DNA from: Syntrophus sp963665935
GTDB taxonomy: Bacteria > Desulfobacterota > Syntrophia > Syntrophales > Syntrophaceae
Assembly (NCBI GenBank): GCA_963665935.1
Contig: OY762510.1
Coordinates: 124,001 to 188,000, forward strand
Reading direction: 5' to 3'
Length of the DNA: 64,000 nt
This document shows, piece after piece, positions 33,462 through 41,792 of this stretch (its first letter is position 1; each line of letters opens with the position of its first letter). The notes beneath the pieces are model-generated. The model had not been told where the DNA came from and did not search any database. It worked only from the letters and a program-made list of their open reading frames with translations. A program made the position numbers and the translations under genes.

Positions 33462-34547
33462 TTATTGATCCGATGCCGCCCTTCCCCCCGGTTCGTAGAT
33501 ACAGAAGGGCTCTTCCGCCAGATAGTCACCTGTCAGCTCATGGGCCCGGGCGCGGCAGCCGCCGCAGATCCGGAAGAATTCGCAACGGCCGCACTTTCCT
33601 CCGTAAGACTCTGGGTTTCGCAGCTTCTGAAAGACAGCGGCCTTTCCCCAGATCGTTTCAAACCCTGTTTCCTTAACCTCTCCGCAGTTCAGCTCCAGGT
33701 AGCCGCAGGGCTGCACCGAGCCGGTATGGGAGATAAAGCAGAAAGAAATCCCTCCCAGACACCCCCGGGTCACGGCATGCAGGGCCCCGTGGCCCGCAAC
33801 GGACGGATCGGGCGGCTTGCTCCCGGCGGCGCTCTTCTGGCGCAGAATTCGGTAATAGTGCGGAGCACAGGTGGCCTTCAAGAGGATCGGGGAGGTCAGG
33901 CTCGCGGAATAAAAGGCCTGAAGGGTGTCTTCGTAATCCTGGGCAGAAATGGCCTGGCCGGCGAGATCCCGCCCCCGGCCGGTAGGCACCAGCAGAAAAA
34001 TGTGGTGGGCCGCCGCCCCGAGATCTACCGCCAGATCCATCAGGGAGGATAACTGGTGGCGGTTGGAACTGGTGATCGTCGTATTGATCTGAAACTCCAT
34101 CCCCGCCTTTTTCAGGGCGGCAATGCCTGCGAGCGATCCGGCAAAGGCCCCGGGCATCTGCCGGAAGGCATCGTGACTTGCGGCATCCGGCCCGTCCAGG
34201 CTGATGCTGACCCGTTGAATCCCCGCCTCCCGCATCCGGCGGGCAACCGCTTCCGTAACCAGGGTGCCGTTGGTCGCCAGGACCATCCGCAAACCCAGTC
34301 GATCTCCGTAAGCGGCCAGTTCATAGATGTCTTCCCGCAAGAGGGGTTCCCCGCCCGTCAGGATGATGATCGGTTGACTGAAAGCGGCGATCTCTTCCAG
34401 GAGCTTTTTCCCCTCCTCCGTGGAGAGTTCCCCGGGATAGGAGCCTTTCTGTGCCGAGGCCCGGCAGTGGACACAGGATAGATTGCAGCTCCGGGTTACT
34501 TCCCAGGCCACCATCCGCAGGGTTGAAGGGAGGGGGGCAGCGTTCAT
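33462..34547 (-). CDS. ahbD: Fe-coproporphyrin III to haem radical SAM enzyme AhbD
   Basis: A 361-residue radical SAM/SPASM enzyme. The SAM cluster motif is CNLSCVHC (residues 20-27), followed by LTGGEPLLRED and SISLDGPD. The C-terminal SPASM cysteines lie in CGYLELNCG, CGRCEFFRICGGCRARAHE. AhbD turns the two propionates of Fe-coproporphyrin III into vinyls, giving haem b without oxygen. It overlaps hemB by 4 bases (ATGA). Heme d1 protein NirJ is related, but here the rest of the Ahb pathway is present and no nir genes are. Confidence 0.88.
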   Translation of the reverse strand: MNAAPLPSTLRMVAWEVTRSCNLSCVHCRASAQKGSYPGELSTEEGKKLLEEIAAFSQPIIILTGGEPLLREDIYELAAYGDRLGLRMVLATNGTLVTEAVARRMREAGIQRVSISLDGPDAASHDAFRQMPGAFAGSLAGIAALKKAGMEFQINTTITSSNRHQLSSLMDLAVDLGAAAHHIFLLVPTGRGRDLAGQAISAQDYEDTLQAFYSASLTSPILLKATCAPHYYRILRQKSAAGSKPPDPSVAGHGALHAVTRGCLGGISFCFISHTGSVQPCGYLELNCGEVKETGFETIWGKAAVFQKLRNPESYGGKCGRCEFFRICGGCRARAHELTGDYLAEEPFCIYEPGGRAASDQ

Positions 34548-35518
34548 CGTTGCAGGACCCTGGCCGCCTCCCGGGCAAAGTAGGTAATAAGGATATCCGC
34601 ACCGGCCCGGCGGATGGCCGTCAGGGATTCCATCATGGCCTTTTCCTCATCGAGCCAGCCCATTTGAGCCGCTGCCTTGATCATGGCGAATTCTCCACTC
34701 ACGTTATAGGCCGCCACGGGCAGATCGAATTCCTCTTTCGCCCGGCGGATGATATCGAGATAGGGCAGGGCCGGTTTGACCATGAGGATGTCGGCCCCTT
34801 CCTGCACATCGAGGTTCATCTCCCGGATGGCCTCATCCCCGTTGGCCGGGTCCATCTGGTAAGCCTTGCGGTCTCCGAAACGGGGGGCGCTCTCCGCCGC
34901 TTCCCGGAAGGGTCCGTAGAAAGAGGAGGCATACTTCGCCGAATAGGCCATAATGGGGACGTTCTCATAGCCCGCTTCATCGAGCCCTTCGCGGATCATC
35001 CCCACCTGGCCGTCCATCATGGCCGAAGGGGCCACCATGTCCGCCCCGGCCTTCGCATGAGAAACGGCCGTTTCCGCGAGCACCTCCAGGGTCATGTCAT
35101 TGTGGACCTCGCCCTTTTCAATCATCCCGCAGTGGCCGTGGTCCGTGTATTCGCAAAGACAGACATCGGTCACCACGAGGATTTCCGGCACCTTGTCCTT
35201 GATCCGCCGGACGGCCTGCTGCACGATCCCGTCCCTGGCGAAGGCCCCGGAGGCGGCCTCGTCCTTCCTGTCCGGAATCCCGAAGAGGAGTACCGCCGGA
35301 ATTCCCAGTTGGCGGCATTCCTGGACCTCTTTCACCAGCAGATCCACGGAGAGCTGAAAATGGCCCGGCATGGAACCGATGGGCTTTTTCACCCCCTTGC
35401 CGACGGTGGCAAAGAGGGGAAGGATGAAGTGATCCACGGACAGATGGGTTTCCCGGATGAGCCGCCGGAAGGGTTCGTTCTTCCGGAGCCGCCGGGGTCG
35501 ATATTCGGGGAAATTCAT
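34544..35518 (-). CDS. hemB: Delta-aminolevulinic acid dehydratase (porphobilinogen synthase)
   Basis: A 324-residue enzyme joining two 5-aminolevulinates. The zinc cysteine cluster is VTDVCLCEYTDHGHCG (about 118-133), so this is the zinc-dependent form. Schiff-base lysines lie in MAYSAKYASSFYGPF and MVKPALPYLD. The usual MDPANGDEA allosteric/active-site region is present. It lies between ahbC (48 bases upstream) and ahbD (4-base overlap). Confidence 0.96.
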   Translation of the reverse strand: MNFPEYRPRRLRKNEPFRRLIRETHLSVDHFILPLFATVGKGVKKPIGSMPGHFQLSVDLLVKEVQECRQLGIPAVLLFGIPDRKDEAASGAFARDGIVQQAVRRIKDKVPEILVVTDVCLCEYTDHGHCGMIEKGEVHNDMTLEVLAETAVSHAKAGADMVAPSAMMDGQVGMIREGLDEAGYENVPIMAYSAKYASSFYGPFREAAESAPRFGDRKAYQMDPANGDEAIREMNLDVQEGADILMVKPALPYLDIIRRAKEEFDLPVAAYNVSGEFAMIKAAAQMGWLDEEKAMMESLTAIRRAGADILITYFAREAARVLQR

Positions 35519-35566
35519 GGGTTCGTCACCTCTTATTTTTAGTTTTGCGGAATCTCTTCCTTGCCT

Positions 35567-36760
35567 TCAGGATTTCTCCAGCGGCGCAATCTCCTCGTCC
35601 GTCAGGTAGCAGGCCGGATCGGGCGCCCAGAGATTGCCCGTCACCGCTTCCGCCCTCGCCCGGAAGTTCCCGCCGCAGACCGCCAGCCACCGGCAGGTCA
35701 CACAGCGTCCCTGAAGGTGGGGTTTCTTGTCCTTGAGCCGCATCAGCAACTCGTTTTCCGGATCGGTCCAGATCCCGCTGAAGGGTCTCCGCCGCACATT
35801 GCCCAGGGAAATGCCCCGCCAGAACTGATCGGGATGGACTTCACCGTCCCAGCTGATGCAGCCGATGCCGTTGCCGGAGCTGTTCCCTTCATTCATCTGC
35901 AGAAGTTCCAGGACCTCGGCCGCCCGCCGCGGGTCTTCCTTCAGCAGGCGCAGGTAGAGGTAAGGACCGTCGGCATGATTGTCGACGGTCAACACTTCCT
36001 TGGGCAGCCCCCGGTCGAAGAGGTCGCGGGTCCGGTCCAGGATGAGATCCACGGTCCGTCGGGTCTCTTCAGCGGACAGGTCCTCGGTGACAAGGGCGGA
36101 ACCGCGTCCGGAATAGACCAGATGGTAGAAGCAGACCCGGGGGATGTCCTCGGCTTCCAGCAGGTCAAAGATGGCGGGGATATCGGCGGCATTCTTGCGG
36201 TTGACCGTAAAGCGCACGCCCACCTTGATCCCCTCTTCCCGGCAGATGCGGATGCCCTTCATGGCGGCTGCGTAAGCGCCGGAAACACCCCGGAAAAGAT
36301 CGTGGGTCGGCTGCAAACCGTCGAGGCTGACGCCAATGTAGGACAGGCCGATCTCCTTGAGCACGGCCACCTTTTCCCGGGACAGCAGGGTCCCGTTGGT
36401 GGACAGCACCGCCCGCATGCCCCGGGATACGGCATATTGCGCGAGTTCCGGAAGGTCCTCCCTCATCAGGGGCTCACCGCCGGAAAAAAGGAGAACAGGA
36501 CAGCCGAAGGCGGCCAGATCCTCAATCATTCCTTTGGCCTCAGCCGTCGTCAGTTCGTCGCTGTACTGGATGTTCTGAGAACTGGAATAACAATGGATGC
36601 ACTTCAGGTTGCACCGCCGGGTCATATTCCAGACGACAACCGGCCGCTTGTCCTTGGAAAACTGGAGCAGATGGGAGGGCAGCCGGCCCGACTCCCGGTT
36701 GTACCGCAGCACATCCGCCGGCTCAACCGCTCCGCAGTAAAGTTTGGAAATACCGATCAT
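35567..36760 (-). CDS. ahbC: Didecarboxysiroheme to Fe-coproporphyrin radical SAM enzyme AhbC
   Basis: A 397-residue radical SAM/SPASM enzyme whose start MIGISKLYCGAVEPADVLRY is typical of AhbC and NirJ. The cluster motif is CNLKCIHC (about 51-58), followed by FSGGEPLMRED; SPASM cysteines are in CISWDGEVHPDQFW and CVTCRWLAVCGGNFRARAE. AhbC removes two acetate side chains of didecarboxysiroheme. It is the first gene of the hemB/ahb operon. NirJ of haem d1 synthesis is the main alternative; the context favours AhbC. Confidence 0.88.
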   Translation of the reverse strand: MIGISKLYCGAVEPADVLRYNRESGRLPSHLLQFSKDKRPVVVWNMTRRCNLKCIHCYSSSQNIQYSDELTTAEAKGMIEDLAAFGCPVLLFSGGEPLMREDLPELAQYAVSRGMRAVLSTNGTLLSREKVAVLKEIGLSYIGVSLDGLQPTHDLFRGVSGAYAAAMKGIRICREEGIKVGVRFTVNRKNAADIPAIFDLLEAEDIPRVCFYHLVYSGRGSALVTEDLSAEETRRTVDLILDRTRDLFDRGLPKEVLTVDNHADGPYLYLRLLKEDPRRAAEVLELLQMNEGNSSGNGIGCISWDGEVHPDQFWRGISLGNVRRRPFSGIWTDPENELLMRLKDKKPHLQGRCVTCRWLAVCGGNFRARAEAVTGNLWAPDPACYLTDEEIAPLEKS

Positions 36761-36840
36761 AGCTTAACCTTTGTGTTCGTCTGCTTTTTCTTGGCTGACG
36801 GCAGCGACCCGGCAGGCCCCTGAATCCTCTTTGAATGAAC

Positions 36841-37242
36841 TTAAAAAAGCGGGATAACCTTCGGCGGCGCCGTAAAGAAGAACAGCTTCGCTTCCGCTTC
36901 GGTGAAGTAAAAGGTCACGAACAGCTCATCGTCCGCCCCTTTGGGATACATCCTCAGCAGATCCGGCATGACCTCGAAGGCCTGGGCCTTCGCCTCACGG
37001 CTGTCATCAAAGGCGATCCGGCCCCGGATCCTCAGCCAGGAATCCTTCCCCATATCGGAGATCTCGATGTCGGGATTCTGCGTGAGTTGCTTATAGACAT
37101 CTTTGCTTTTATTCGTGCAGAAGTAGAGGGCGTCGTTTCTCTTCATGATGAAGCCGAAGGGACGGACACGGGCCTGATTTCCCTCGACCGTGGCGACATG
37201 AAAAACCGGGTACGCTTTGATAAACTCTAGTGCGGTATTCAT
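36841..37242 (-). CDS. Pyridoxamine 5'-phosphate oxidase-like FMN-binding protein
   Basis: A 133-residue split-barrel flavoprotein. Pattern: PVFHVATVEGNQARVRPFGFI, LYFCTNKSKDVYKQLTQNPDIEI, WLRIRGRIAFDD. The small stand-alone form usually acts as a flavin or F420 reductase or in nitroimidazole reduction, not in vitamin B6 synthesis. It lies alone, with AGGAGGCTTGT before ATG 37242. Confidence 0.82.
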   Translation of the reverse strand: MNTALEFIKAYPVFHVATVEGNQARVRPFGFIMKRNDALYFCTNKSKDVYKQLTQNPDIEISDMGKDSWLRIRGRIAFDDSREAKAQAFEVMPDLLRMYPKGADDELFVTFYFTEAEAKLFFFTAPPKVIPLF

Positions 37243-37356
37243 ACAAGCCTCCTATATAAAGTTTTATGGGACATCTTCAATCTTTAACAGGTTTCGTTGC
37301 TCTTCTTAACCCGCATTTTATAAGTACGTCAAGAAACTTTGCCCAAAGAGGGCATG

Positions 37357-38568
37357 TCACGATTTGGGATTGACCACCCGGCCCAGAAACAGGATGCTCC
37401 CCGATGAATTGTCCCGGATCAGGAAGAGAAAGGGATGATCCGCGCGGAACACCGGGGGTTCCCGGAGCGCCATGGCGACCATGGCGACGACCGTCGCAGC
37501 CGCGGCCTCTGTCCCCTCTTCGTTGACCTCGACAAAGGCCTTGTGCTTGATCTGAGAGATCCAGAGTTCGCCTTTCCGCCAGCCCATACCGCTGAAATCC
37601 GCCTTGCCGGTGGCATCGAAGGCGTCCTTCATCCCCAGGGCCTTGCAGGGGGGCACGAGGTCGTATCCCGTTTCCAGCTTGAATTTCGGCAGATAGAGAT
37701 CTGTTTTTTCGGCGGGCGTTGCCTTCAGCTCCGCCAGCCATTGCTGCAGGTTGTCCCGGGTCAACTGACTCTCCAGGTTCACTAACCCCTCTGCTTTGTC
37801 GGGCAGCAGAATGACCATCGACAGGCCCTTCCCCTTATAGGGAAGCGAGGCGGCCTGGAAATCGGGCTTCTTCAGGATTTGGTAACGACTTTTCTGGAAC
37901 ATGAAGGGAACCGTCACTTCCCTGCCGGGCGACACCTGAAAAGGGGCGTCGTGGGTGTCGCTCTTCTTGAATTGACTCTCCCATTGGCCTTTGAAATAGA
38001 TCGCGTTCAGGAGCACGCAGACGGAATTGGATTCCAGACTCTCGATAATTTTCTCGATCTTCCCCTCCGTTTTCTCCTTGACCCAGCCGTTGATCCTGTC
38101 CACGCCGCCGGAGAAGAGTTCCGCATCATAGTTGTCTTTCAGCAGTGCCTTGAAATCATTGCTCACATCGCCTCCAGTGAGACACAACCCGTTGGCGATC
38201 TTGAGTTTCTGCCCGGCCTGGCAGGCATTGGCCGCCAGTTCATGGTTGAGACGCTTGAATGCCGAGGGCAGTTGTCCCTGCCCGATCCGAAAATCCAGGG
38301 CATCCCCCATTTCTTTCGCCGTGTTCTGCCGCGCCCCGGCGTAAGTCATGCCCAGTGCCGAGGAGATGCTGAAAGGCGAGAAGAAGAGGTTGCCTTCCGT
38401 GCCCCGCAACTGCCCGTAGAGCTTCAACGCAAAAGCCGAATTGCCTTCCACCAGGGTTTCCATCGGCACCCCCTCAGCAGCAGTCGAAGCCGCCGGCGCC
38501 GCCAGAAAAATCGACAGCGCAGTGGCAAGGGGGAGTAACGAAAAAAAAGCCTTCCGAATATTTCCCAT
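37357..38568 (-). CDS. Secreted serpin (serine protease inhibitor)
   Basis: A 403-residue serpin with a signal peptide (residues 1-30, APAASTAAEG). Serpin landmarks include NLFFSPFSISSALGMTYAGARQNTAKEM, LLNAIYFKGQWESQF, and the hinge EEGTEAAAATVV before the shutter FRADHPFLFLIRDNSSGSILFLGRV. Counting from the hinge puts P1-P1' at Met-Ala in VVAMVAMALREPP, which suggests chymotrypsin-, elastase- or subtilisin-like targets. The hinge is alanine-rich, as in inhibitory serpins. ATG 38568 gives the cleanest signal peptide. Serpins are rare in Bacteria. Confidence 0.92.
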   Translation of the reverse strand: MGNIRKAFFSLLPLATALSIFLAAPAASTAAEGVPMETLVEGNSAFALKLYGQLRGTEGNLFFSPFSISSALGMTYAGARQNTAKEMGDALDFRIGQGQLPSAFKRLNHELAANACQAGQKLKIANGLCLTGGDVSNDFKALLKDNYDAELFSGGVDRINGWVKEKTEGKIEKIIESLESNSVCVLLNAIYFKGQWESQFKKSDTHDAPFQVSPGREVTVPFMFQKSRYQILKKPDFQAASLPYKGKGLSMVILLPDKAEGLVNLESQLTRDNLQQWLAELKATPAEKTDLYLPKFKLETGYDLVPPCKALGMKDAFDATGKADFSGMGWRKGELWISQIKHKAFVEVNEEGTEAAAATVVAMVAMALREPPVFRADHPFLFLIRDNSSGSILFLGRVVNPKS

Positions 38569-38744
38569 AGGTTTCCCCTTTCTCCATGAGCAAGATACCT
38601 CCATTTCGTTTCTATCCAACAGCAAGACGCGAAGCCCCTTTCGGCAGGAAGCGCCCTGACGCGCCTGGCTCTTTAAAGCCCCGGATCATCGTTGCCCGTT
38701 AAAAAAGGACTTGTTTATGCTGATGTTCGCCTGATCGCCTTCCG

Positions 38745-39008
38745 CTATTCGTAGTGTGTCCACATGCGGATGACTTTCACGATTTTGATGTCATCAAGGA
38801 TCTGATAAACCAGCCGGTGTTGGATGTTTATTCGCCGGGAACAGGTTCCGGACAGGTCTCCCAGAAGCTTTTCATAGGGCGGGGGTGTCTGGTAAGGATC
38901 TTCTCTAAGGAGATCCAGCAGGTGCTCTGCCTGAGGCTTCAACCCGGAACGGGAAATCTTCCGGGCGTCTTTCTCTGCCTGCTTTGTAAAGACCAGTCGC
39001 CAAGTCAC
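38745..39008 (-). CDS. yoeB: YoeB-type mRNA interferase toxin
   Basis: An 87-residue Txe/YoeB toxin. It has the family ends: MTWRLVFTKQAEKDARKI and SRRINIQHRLVYQI...VIRMWTHYE with the catalytic C-terminal His-Tyr. YoeB cuts mRNA in the ribosomal A site. The start overlaps the antitoxin stop by 4 bases (ATGA), as in yefM-yoeB operons. Intact. Confidence 0.92.
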   Translation of the reverse strand: MTWRLVFTKQAEKDARKISRSGLKPQAEHLLDLLREDPYQTPPPYEKLLGDLSGTCSRRINIQHRLVYQILDDIKIVKVIRMWTHYE

Positions 39009-39247
39009 CAGTCAAGATCCTCAGCGCATTCCTCCACGGGGGTTTCAAGTCCCTTCCGGATGGACTCGCGCATGCCGGGGATGGAAGTGAGGTACAAGGT
39101 TTCCTGGATGGCCCGCCAATCCTCTTCCGAAATCAGCACAGCGGAACTTCTTTTGCCCACGATCTGAACAGGTTCATGGGATTCTTTCACTTCGTCAACA
39201 AGGCTGTATAATCGTTTTCTTGCTTCCGTTGCAGTAAGTGTCGCCAT
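39005..39247 (-). CDS. yefM: YefM/Phd-type antitoxin
   Basis: An 80-residue antitoxin with an N-terminal DNA-binding fold (MATLTATEARKRLYSLVDEVKE) and a flexible acidic tail (ETPVEECAEDLDW) that wraps the toxin. GGAGG precedes the ATG, and two CGTACG palindromes lie just upstream for self-repression. Confidence 0.9.
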   Translation of the reverse strand: MATLTATEARKRLYSLVDEVKESHEPVQIVGKRSSAVLISEEDWRAIQETLYLTSIPGMRESIRKGLETPVEECAEDLDW

Positions 39248-39265
39248 TAATGTTAACCTCCGTAA

Positions 39266-39283
39266 CGTACGCTAAAACGTACG
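39266..39283. promoter_or_regulatory. Probable YefM operator, two CGTACG palindromes
   Basis: CGTACG at 39266-39271 and 39278-39283, with centres 12 bp apart. The known YefM-YoeB operator has two TGTACA palindromes with the same 12-bp spacing. The site is 19 bases upstream of the antitoxin start. Confidence 0.6.
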
Positions 39284-39353
39284 CCTTTAACCGCTCCTTG
39301 TCAAGGAATTTGAACCCCGACGGTCGGGCAAGGGGAAAGATGAACGGACGCAT

Positions 39354-39731
39354 TTATCTCCGCCCTTGTTCAAGGGATACGTAGCAGCCTGGCTTGAAGG
39401 GCGGGGTACAGATGCAGTAGAAAACGAGATCGCCCTCGCCGATATTTGAAATGCGCTGAGGCGTATCCGGCGGTATCCTCACGACATCGCCCACGGATAC
39501 CTCGAAGATGTCCTGCCCATCGAGTTCTACCCGTCCGGCTCCGGAAAGAATCACATACCGCTCGGAAGTGCCCTTTAAGCAGTGCAATTCCGTCGTCGCC
39601 CCGGCATCGACTCTGGCGCGGGCGATGGACGCGAGTTCGTCGCCCGCATCGTTGGCAACCTCCAGGATGTAACAGCCTTCCCGGGTTTTACTTTCCCCGG
39701 CTTCGGTGGCCTTTCGGATTTCCGCACGCAT
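39354..39731 (-). CDS. Cupin-domain protein
   Basis: A 125-residue single-domain cupin. The two motifs are read as ARVDAGATTELHCLKGTSERYVILSGAGRVEL and VSVGDVVRIPPDTPQRISNIGEGDLVFYCICTPPF. The first motif has fewer metal-binding histidines than usual, so metal binding is uncertain. It lies 12 bases after the MBL gene on the same strand; the substrate is unknown. Confidence 0.8.
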   Translation of the reverse strand: MRAEIRKATEAGESKTREGCYILEVANDAGDELASIARARVDAGATTELHCLKGTSERYVILSGAGRVELDGQDIFEVSVGDVVRIPPDTPQRISNIGEGDLVFYCICTPPFKPGCYVSLEQGRR

Positions 39732-39743
39732 AGTTTTCTCCTC

Positions 39744-40667
39744 TTACGGCTTCTTCAGATACTTCATCCGGAGACTCGCCTCGATCAGCCAGGCGCCCTC
39801 CGGTCGCGGAGGCAGGGCCTGACGCATTGCCGTTACGATCTCCTGAACGTCGCTTGTCCTGGAGGTAAGCTCCTTCGCCTTTTGATCAAAGAGGAGGAGA
39901 TAGGTTTTCATGTCCTCCAGATCCTTCTTTCCCGAAACGGGGCCATGTCCGGGGATGATCTTTTCGACATCCATACCTTTGATTTCCTCCAGTCCCTTCG
40001 TCCATTCCGGGATATTCCCCTCGCCGAGAAAGGGATGGTAACCGGTGAACAGGATATCCCCCGTAAAAAGGACTTCTTTGTCGGGCAGATAGACCAGGGT
40101 ATCCCCGTCCGAATGGGAGGGGCGGGCATGGATCAGTTCAATCCGCTCATCCCCGAGGTGGATGGTCATCCGGTCGCCATAGGTCAAGACAGGGTAGGAG
40201 GGCGTCGTGCCCGCCATCTCTTCCGCCGAAAGACCGTATCCCCCGATATTCGCGAGGGTCGTCGCGGCGCTTTTTTCCATGGCCTTCCCACAGTTTTCCT
40301 GGGCGATGATCACCGCTCCAAGTCTGGCGAATTCACAATTGCCGAAGACATGGTCGAGGTGATAGTGTGTATTCACAACGTAGCGGATGGGCTTGTCGGA
40401 GACGGTCCGGATGTCCAGGAGAAACCGCTTCGCCTCTTTGGCGGAAAGCAGCGTATCCACGACAACGATGCCGTCCCTGCCGACAATGATGCCGGCATTG
40501 GCCCCGAAGCTGTTGCTTTTCGAACTGTTGGTCGTATCGACATAGGCGTAGACATTCTCCGCGATCCGGGTCAGTTTCTCCGCTGCAAAGGCTGTCTGGG
40601 CACACAATGCAGCGAGCGCGAGAACCAGGTTCAGCAACACTCCTGAAATGGCCAAGGGTTTTCTCAT
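39744..40667 (-). CDS. Exported metallo-beta-lactamase-fold hydrolase
   Basis: A 307-residue MBL-fold protein with a signal peptide (about 1-27, AQTAFAAE). Zinc ligands: THYHLDHV (HxHxDH), ARPSHSDGDT, a FTGDILF Asp and PGHGPVSG. It resembles periplasmic quinoprotein-relay or class B-like hydrolases, and a lactamase role is not implied. ATG 40667 is chosen because AGGAGG lies 6 bases upstream; the ATG codons at 40688 and 40673 are badly placed. Confidence 0.83.
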   Translation of the reverse strand: MRKPLAISGVLLNLVLALAALCAQTAFAAEKLTRIAENVYAYVDTTNSSKSNSFGANAGIIVGRDGIVVVDTLLSAKEAKRFLLDIRTVSDKPIRYVVNTHYHLDHVFGNCEFARLGAVIIAQENCGKAMEKSAATTLANIGGYGLSAEEMAGTTPSYPVLTYGDRMTIHLGDERIELIHARPSHSDGDTLVYLPDKEVLFTGDILFTGYHPFLGEGNIPEWTKGLEEIKGMDVEKIIPGHGPVSGKKDLEDMKTYLLLFDQKAKELTSRTSDVQEIVTAMRQALPPRPEGAWLIEASLRMKYLKKP

Positions 40668-40817
40668 CTTCATCCTCCTGTTGATCATTTTACTGCTACG
40701 TCGAACAACTCAAATATCGGCACCGCGAATCACGCTCAGCCCGGTGGAGAGGTCGAGGGGGGGCGCCGACTGTTCCGCCTGCTGCCATTTCCACTCGGTG
40801 GGGAGGTCATATGGCCA

Positions 40818-41024
40818 TCAGATTTCTTCCTCCGAGATGCCTGCCAATTTCATCAGATGCCTCAGTAAACCGATTTTCAGGGCTGCCCGCCGTGTACCGG
40901 AACGGAGAGCTTGACGATGCTGCCTTTCTTGCCATAAATTATGATGGCTTCCCTGAACTCGCAGCAATTTTCAACCCTTTTGCTCAAGGACCTTCACAAA
41001 TTCCCCGCCCGTTACTGACCTCAT
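40818..41024 (-). pseudogene. hicA: Decayed hicA toxin gene
   Basis: Read on the minus strand from ATG 41024, overlapping the hicB stop in ATGA. The frame opens MRSVTGGEFVKVLEQKG, a HicA start. The next codon, usually Trp, is TGA. After GSHH one extra A shifts the frame, and the shifted frame reads YGKKGSIVKLSVPVHGGQP, the HicA core. One missing C then restores the frame for ALKIGLLRHLMKLAGISEEEI. Three lesions in 207 bases destroy the protein while homology is still plain, so decay is recent. Confidence 0.8.
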
Positions 41025-41224
41025 ACGGCAATTTCCATGATACGGTCATGTTCAGCAACCTGTGCTGGAGAAACTTCAACGGATAAACAGCCTTCAACAG
41101 CCTCATAGAGGTTCTTTAACAGTTCCTCAAATGTCTCTCCTTGGGTGGCACATCCGGGAATCGAAGGCACTTCTGCCCAATAGCCACCCTCTTCAGCCTC
41201 ATGAATGACAACCTTCAGTCTCAT
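41021..41224 (-). CDS. hicB: HicB-family antitoxin (second module)
   Basis: A 67-residue HicB-like domain: MRLKVVIHEAEEGGYWAEVPSIPGCATQGETFEELLKNLYEAVEG. It is the partial RNase H-like fold without a C-terminal DNA-binding domain. It overlaps the upstream hicA stop and the downstream decayed hicA start by 4 bases each. Its own toxin is broken, so it may now serve only the intact upstream toxin. Confidence 0.87.
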   Translation of the reverse strand: MRLKVVIHEAEEGGYWAEVPSIPGCATQGETFEELLKNLYEAVEGCLSVEVSPAQVAEHDRIMEIAV

Positions 41225-41406
41225 TGGACCTCCATTGATATTGATGAATGATTGATTTCACATCCTGCCAGACTATCTGAAATCTCACGGTGTCTAGGCT
41301 GTGCTGCCTTTGTAGTCGGGTTTTGATACCAGTCATGCCGCCCGCCGTGGCGAATGAGGATACAGCCCATTTCTTCGATCTTTCGGATAAGGTCAACCCG
41401 TTTCAT
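41221..41406 (-). CDS. hicA: HicA-family mRNA interferase toxin (first module)
   Basis: A 61-residue dsRBD-fold toxin: MKRVDLIRKIEEMGCILIRHGGRHDWYQNPTTK with the catalytic His of GGRHDWY. After RHREI the family usually ends in a helix like xxLAxxIIKxL, but here it reads SDSLAGCEINHSSISMEVQ. The next frame over (DVKSIIHQYQW) looks more family-like, so a frameshift near the 3' end is possible. It overlaps hicB genes on both sides by 4 bases. Confidence 0.78.
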   Translation of the reverse strand: MKRVDLIRKIEEMGCILIRHGGRHDWYQNPTTKAAQPRHREISDSLAGCEINHSSISMEVQ

Positions 41407-41594
41407 GCAACACGCAATTCTCCCATCCTGCGAACGTAAGGGATCGCATCGCTGCTGAGGTCGGCATATATGTCCCTCAGATTATACTCCAACTCTTCAA
41501 GAGTTTCCCCCTGCGCCCTATAGTCCGGGTACTCCTCCAGCCAACCTACCCACATATCTTCGTCCTTGTAGTAGATGAACTTCTTCGTTTCCAT
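41403..41594 (-). CDS. hicB: HicB-family antitoxin (first module)
   Basis: A 63-residue HicB-like domain: METKKFIYYKDEDMWVGWLEEYPDYRAQGETLEELEYNLRDIYADL. First gene of a four-gene string hicB-hicA-hicB-hicA(decayed), each pair overlapping in ATGA. The antitoxin binds HicA and represses the operon in known systems. Confidence 0.85.
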   Translation of the reverse strand: METKKFIYYKDEDMWVGWLEEYPDYRAQGETLEELEYNLRDIYADLSSDAIPYVRRMGELRVA

Positions 41595-41792
41595 GTTCTG
41601 ACTCCTTCATATTCCTGGACTTAACGAAAGGCGTAAGCAGCAAGTACGCCCCAAAAATTTTCATAATGCCGATAGAACAAAATATCACATGATAATTTTC
41701 AAAAAAAGTTAAATATAAAATAATTACAAAGAGCTAGACATTGACACAGTTCAATGTGCCATGGCAGTTAAAGAGTAGCGGCTGCAAATAAT

